Source: Lunularia cruciata
Lineage: Eukaryota > Streptophyta > Marchantiopsida > Lunulariales > Lunulariaceae
Direction of reading: 5' to 3'
Length of the DNA stretch: 64,000 bases
Assembly (NCBI GenBank): GCA_948567375.1
Contig: OX419760.1
Span: forward strand, 63,918,911 to 63,982,910
The translations under genes were made by a program, and so were the position numbers. The notes under the pieces were generated by a model. That model made no database searches. It was not told where the DNA came from and saw only the letters and a list, made by a program, of their open reading frames with translations. How positions within the stretch are numbered: the first letter of the stretch is position 1; each line of letters opens with the position of its first letter. Shown here in pieces: positions 60,180 to 64,000 of the stretch.

Positions 60180-61309
60180 CCAGTAAGGCCGCGAGGTACA
60201 TTTACTGGCAATCTTCGTTTTTTGAAGTGGTTTCCACCTCCTCCTCTTCAATGTGGCTCTCCATGTTGTTCAAAGATCGCCTATACGAAGGCCGAGGGCC
60301 TCTAGGGGAAACGAGTGCGACAATTGGTATATATGTGCCCAATACGGCCACAATTGTAACAACGGCGTTGTTCTCCTTGAGTCCCTTCTCCTCGTGGGAC
60401 TCCATCTCTTCGTTCTTCTACCCGTCCCTGCTCTCCTTGAAGCGGCCGTGCTCCTCAATCCCGGAATCAAAGGTTGCCCAATTCCATCGGTATTGGTCCA
60501 CCCATGTGTGGCATTTCTGCCCGATAATGTTGAGGTGGAACTACTCCTTCACCTCCACCTAATGCTCCGGCTATTCTCTGCGCACAAGCAATAGCTTCAA
60601 ATATCGTGCGAGGGTTTTGCACCATGACTTCTTGGCGAATCCGCTCTTTCAACCCTCATTTGAAATTATCGAGAGCCTCTGCTGGACTCATGTCGGTAAT
60701 TGCAACTTGTAGATCCAGAAATGCCTCCACATACTCTTGTACGCTATTCTTCTGTCTCAATCCCCATAGTCGGGTTCGAGCCATCTACACAGAATCCACC
60801 GATTGGAAATTCTTGAGCAGTCCTTCTTGCATTGCTGTCCATGTGACCTCCCTTCTCTCTGCCAGCATGGATCGTTCCCAAGCATCATACCATGTGAGGG
60901 ATTTATCGGTCAAGTACCCACATGCAAACACACCTACAGCATGCTCTGTGATCTCTGTTGAGAACAATCAAAAATATCGATTCATTCTCGAGATCCAATT
61001 CTCCACTACTCCTATCATACGCTGCCCCTTGTAAGGCTTGATGTTGCAGGTCTTCTTCATCTGGAGTAGCAATGTGGCTTCATCGTTGATAGGGTTCGTA
61101 GGCACGAGTGCCTCTCCAAGTACTTTAGTCGCAGGTACTGGGTTTTGAGATGACTCTTCTTCTTGCATGGCTTGATCGTTCCTAAGGATCTGCACTTGAC
61201 TTTGCAATGTCTCCATGGTCATCTTAATCTCTTGAAATTCATTCAACATCCCTTGCATTCCTTGCACCAGCTCTTGCAACTGCGGATCCATGGTTCCTAC
61301 AACACCCAA
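60180..61309 (-). pseudogene. Chromovirus gag with CCHC zinc knuckle
   Basis: Begins at an ATG (61309, MGVVGTMDPQLQELVQGMQG) and reads WISRMNRYF, then TGA (60968-60970), FSTEITEHAVGVFACGYLTD (the retrotransposon-gag core), TAG near 60785, TGA at 60656-60658 within FK-GLKERI, and two more TGA codons before the knuckle. The knuckle CYNCGRIGHIYTNC (60361-60320) has intact C-x2-C-x4-H-x4-C spacing. Four of the stops fit CGA-to-TGA changes. Gag is thus one frame broken mainly by C-to-T transitions. Confidence 0.85.
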
Positions 61310-61324
61310 TTGCTAACGTCTACT

Positions 61325-61754
61325 TCAATACAGAGTCAATATAATCACTCTGGAAGGCGCACGAACTATCGGAACTACCATTGGGACCTTAGAAGCTATC
61401 ACTCGTTGATAATACTCCTCACCAAAATTCCTAACCACAAAATCTCTAAACATCAATTTCGGCCTCACTACATAATGGATTTCTACTTGAGAGTTGAAAG
61501 GGAGAGGATTTGGGACATTCATATCCATATTATCATAATAGAATGTAGATTGTCAAATCCCACTCTCTGTCATATATCACCACAGGTAGAATCACCGGGT
61601 TTGGTGAGTTCATCACTCTGTCCATGAATTCCGCACCAAAGTGATAAACTAGCGATACTCTCATCTGCTCACGCTGGATGTACATAACCTTGATATGGAA
61701 TGGGTTTGAGAATGGAAAGCTAGGTGCGGGAAATTGTCCCCCCGGCGCATCCAT
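61325..61754 (-). other. Two related short frames in the chromovirus leader
   Basis: Between the primer site and gag there are two open frames, 61754-61533 (73 residues) and 61528-61325 (67 residues), in different phases. By eye they resemble each other: both run PF-N...I, then MRV/MFRD, V-FGAEFMDRV / NFGEEYYQRV, and VMNSPNPVILPVV / VIASKVPMVVPIV, and both end in L-T-[IL]-Y. I do not recognise the family. They could be a duplicated accessory domain or noncoding sequence that happens to be open. Confidence 0.35.
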
Positions 61755-61881
61755 CCCATCCGCTCTCTAAAGTCCTTCCTAAGTCTTGCGATTACTCTAT
61801 GTTCTCCACCTCAAATTACTCAGTTTCAGTAGTTCGTGCTATTCCAAGAGGGGTGATCCACTCTCTTGGACTAGAACACTC

Positions 61882-61893
61882 GCTCTGATACCA
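61882..61893 (-). other. Chromovirus primer-binding site (initiator Met tRNA)
   Basis: The minus strand reads TGGTATCAGAGC one base after the 5' LTR, complementary to the 3' end of initiator methionine tRNA, the usual primer for plant LTR elements. Confidence 0.92.
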
Positions 61894-61894
61894 T

Positions 61895-62481
61895 TGTAAT
61901 GCTCCGAGGACAAGAGAAGAGAGAAAACACAGATTGCACACTCAAACATTTGATGCCCTAAGGGAGCACCTTCTCTTTATTATATAGACAAAGAGGATCT
62001 CCTCCAAGGAAGTACCACCATAGGATTAGGGACACAAATAGGTGACATGTCAGCAAGCTCCACCCTTGGATTACTTACTTGGATGGGTGACCTGTCTGGT
62101 CTAGGTCCTATCTGGTTGGTCAAACAAGCTTTGACCGGAGGGAATCTTTTAGGGAATCTTCTTGTAGGAATCTCAGAATCACATGAGTAAGGTACCATTG
62201 GAAAGCTCTCGATGAGACAAACCAGGGGGGAGGAAGGCCAGCCTTTCCTCCAATGGGGGGGGGGAGGAATCTGCACATTTTCAAGGCCTAATTCATCCGT
62301 TTAGGCCTCCGAAATTGCCTTCAAAGATTTCAAGCATATTTTGGTTTCTGCCCTATTAGTAGAAGTACTCTTTTGGTGATACTTCTATCTGATCTATTTT
62401 GACCATCATGTATAACATCATTCTAGATGTTACCAAACCAAATTTCACATCTAGATCATATGGCTAACCCTTGGTATTACA
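61895..62481 (-). repeat. Chromovirus 5' LTR
   Basis: The same sequence as 56181-56765 with about a dozen differences; TG...CA ends. Confidence 0.95.
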
Positions 62482-63078
62482 ATACTCCTCCAAGGTTAAC
62501 ATTCCAAGACTCAAACAATTGTTTATTAGAGGACTCAATGAGAGAGAGATAGTTGCAAATGAAAGAAAGATGAGTACCTCATCACCCCTAGATTTATATA
62601 CTTGTGAAATTGTTACATACCAAAGTTACTAATAACTAGGATAAAGCAAGTTACTAGGCTAAAAGTCAAATAAAATCTAAAGTCTAAAAGAATATCCATA
62701 CATATGAATATCCATGTAAGTATGTGATCTTATCTTGACCCAACCATTAAGTCAAAGATTCCTTAACATGTGCTATCCTTGGACTATAAAAGAATCCAAA
62801 GCAAAAACAACTTGTGGGTCCAAGAGTTCTCAATTCTTTCCTCACAGCTAAACACCTAGGTATAATACCAAGTCATTACATAAGAATCCAAAATAGTGGT
62901 ATTCATCTTTTCCACTTCCTCTAAAGTAAGGTACCCTCTATCTTAGCTATGATTAAATTTAGTTAATCATGACTAATGTAGAACCATACTTTATCTCTAT
63001 ATAAATAATATCTTTCAAGGACTTGTAATAATAAAGTAAATATCACAATAGCACATACATGCATAAATGTGTTTTACA

Positions 63079-64000
63079 CTTATGCCAAGCCAAGAATCAC
63101 AATCTGAGTCAAAAGTTTCAGATCCATAGCATGACCTAACACTTGATGCCTTTGACACTACTGTAATAGCAGAAATATCAATACAAAAACCCATTGTCCA
63201 CTCTCCCCTCCCTCCAATCAACATTGGGCTCCACAAACTACTATAATTGGAGTTCCAAACAAGTCCAAGACCTTCCTCTTGAAAAGCATGGGAGCCTAAG
63301 AAACTCATAAGCATGGATAAAGTGACTCTGTGCTATCCAACAAGGTTCACCATTGCCATAAGTGACCTATTAGCCACTACCATTGTCTTATACTAGCGCC
63401 CAACATTCAATATGTCATAAAAAATAAGGTAGTCTAGTTGTTGAATCCCATCATAAGCACATTATAGAACCTCTCTAGGTAAGAGGTTTGTCCACCAAAA
63501 ATGAAGATAATGAGCCCATGAACCACTCTAGCCACATCTTGTTAAAAAAATAGCAGGTTCTATCTAAGAATGGACTTGATGTTTACTTGCCACCACTTGC
63601 ATACTAAAATCACCCATCAAGGAGACATTCTACAAATTGTAGGTTGGAAAAACAAACTGATGAACCTAAAGATGTCATTATATATATAATATTTCCCAAA
63701 ACACACCAAAACAAGGATCTTATAGACCTTGACCATGGCCAACATGCGCATGTCCCCGACATGGCCATCCAGAAATCATCAAATGAATGGGACCATGTCT
63801 CATCAAATCTTACACTCCCAGCAAGGAAATGTCTATTGGTAGGGTCTTCTTGTAACCCTTGATTACTAATATCAATAATAACTCAGGATACAAGTATGCC
63901 AAGTGTGCTACATGATATAGAGAGACTTGCCAAGTAGTCTCATCTCTCTCTACATATAAGTACCTCTATACTTGTATACCTACCTATAATATAGCAACTA
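63079..64000 (-). pseudogene. DNA (cytosine-5) methyltransferase module in P4 (partial)
   Basis: The minus-strand reading enters the window after motif I: RYLYVERDETTWQVS (motif II, Glu intact), then ISGWPCRGHAHVGHGQGL (motif IV; Cys codon 63761-63759, next codon CGG, Arg instead of Gln), DPCFGVFWEIL, TYNL then NVSLMGD (motif VI region, Glu lost to a stop), and EWTMGFCIDISAITVVSKAS (C-terminal block) in the frame 63314-63015. The final DLN block is frameshifted. The right end is cut by the window. It matches P2 and P3 in order. Confidence 0.75.

Larger units (their letters stand above)
56181..62481 (-). mobile_element. Complete Ty3/gypsy chromovirus (6301 bp, TSD ATACT)
   Basis: LTRs of 585 bp (56181-56765) and 587 bp (61895-62481) begin TGTAAT and end ATTACA. 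Perfect duplications ATACT lie at 56176-56180 and 62482-62486. Primer site and polypurine tract are in the right places for minus-strand reading. Internal order: leader frames, gag, protease, RT, RNase H, integrase, chromodomain. The LTRs differ at roughly a dozen positions, about 2%, so the insertion is fairly recent. Gag and pol carry several in-frame stops, so this copy is not autonomous. Confidence 0.95.
56084..63078. mobile_element. Probable solo LTR 'X' hosting the chromovirus
   Basis: P4 reads ...GTTGCTCTA then breaks at 56084 (TGAACCGG) and resumes after TTTTACA (63078) with TATGCCAAGCC. Removing the chromovirus leaves about 694 bp with TG...CA ends, a TATATAAATA box at about 62997-63008 and AATAAA at about 63030, as expected for a plus-strand LTR. 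Flanks CTCTA and CTTAT are only partly alike, so the duplication is degraded or the end is off by a base. Family unknown. Confidence 0.6.
50441..64000 (-). mobile_element. Ty3/gypsy element P4 (methyltransferase-bearing), cut by window end
   Basis: Third minus-strand P copy. From the right: methyltransferase (64000-63079), then insertion LTR X with the chromovirus inside (63078-56084), the methyltransferase/RT linker (56083-55783), RT/RNase H (55782-54298), insertion C5 (54292-50765), and the start of the integrase region (50764-50441). It ends abruptly against the P3 LTR head at 50440, so its integrase, PHD and 3' LTR are missing here, apparently replaced by P3. Confidence 0.75.

Noticed and set aside
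1-64000. tRNA, rRNA or small nucleolar RNA genes
   Set aside because: I looked for tRNA B-box-like strings and obvious rRNA blocks and found none convincing; a covariance-model scan would be needed to exclude them.

Overview
The window is nuclear DNA from a land plant. It holds one intact-looking host gene in a roughly 10 kb island of ordinary sequence. The rest, about 80% of the window, is nested and decayed LTR retrotransposons. The host gene is UPF2, the MIF4G-domain scaffold of nonsense-mediated mRNA decay. It lies on the minus strand in 16 coding exons (17829 down to 10562), and the joined reading frame gives 1207 residues. Short introns (140-408 bp), GT-AG sites and similarity to plant UPF2 place it in Viridiplantae. 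The retroelement content suggests a non-flowering lineage, but that is only a guess.

Layout: 1-4620 is a scrambled mosaic of one Ty3/gypsy family, called P here. 4621-10561 has no recognisable gene. 10562-17829 is UPF2 and 17830-19300 its 5' flank. 19310-20789 is the 3' end of a minus-strand P copy (P5). 20790-37444 is a nearly complete plus-strand P element (P2). 37455-50440 is a nearly complete minus-strand P element (P3), tail to tail with P2. 50441-64000 is a third minus-strand P element (P4) that runs off the window.

The P family is the most interesting content. Its order is LTR, leader, gag with a CCHC-like knuckle, protease, a DNA cytosine-5 methyltransferase module, reverse transcriptase/RNase H, integrase, a PHD finger, and LTR. 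The methyltransferase is recognised in three copies from the FGG, PC(Q), ENV and R-x-R motifs and a C-terminal LGQ-x-MDLN block. The PHD finger has C4HC3 spacing and is seen in four or five copies at the integrase C-terminus. An element carrying both a DNA-methylation writer and a chromatin reader is an unusual design. All copies here are full of stops and frameshifts and are presumably dead.

Five copies of a second repeat (called C here) lie inside the P elements. Each starts TG, all but one keep a CA end, and all have 5-bp target duplications. Full copies are 3.5-3.8 kb. They carry one long decayed reading frame (a conserved block around QAVFFH and CFHxRTRQMV, an acidic/basic tract, a long coiled coil and a shared C-terminal ending) and a TATA-like box about 0.7 kb from the 3' end. 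They have no RT, integrase or LTR pair. They look like giant solo LTRs or non-autonomous elements with a gene in U3.

A third family is an ordinary chromodomain Ty3/gypsy element, complete at 56181-62481 with TSD ATACT, an initiator-Met primer site and a polypurine tract. It also left a solo LTR at 46354-47095 (TSD CATTG). The complete copy sits inside what looks like another solo LTR (56084-63078), itself inside P4. All coordinates and translations were worked out by eye; no database search was run.
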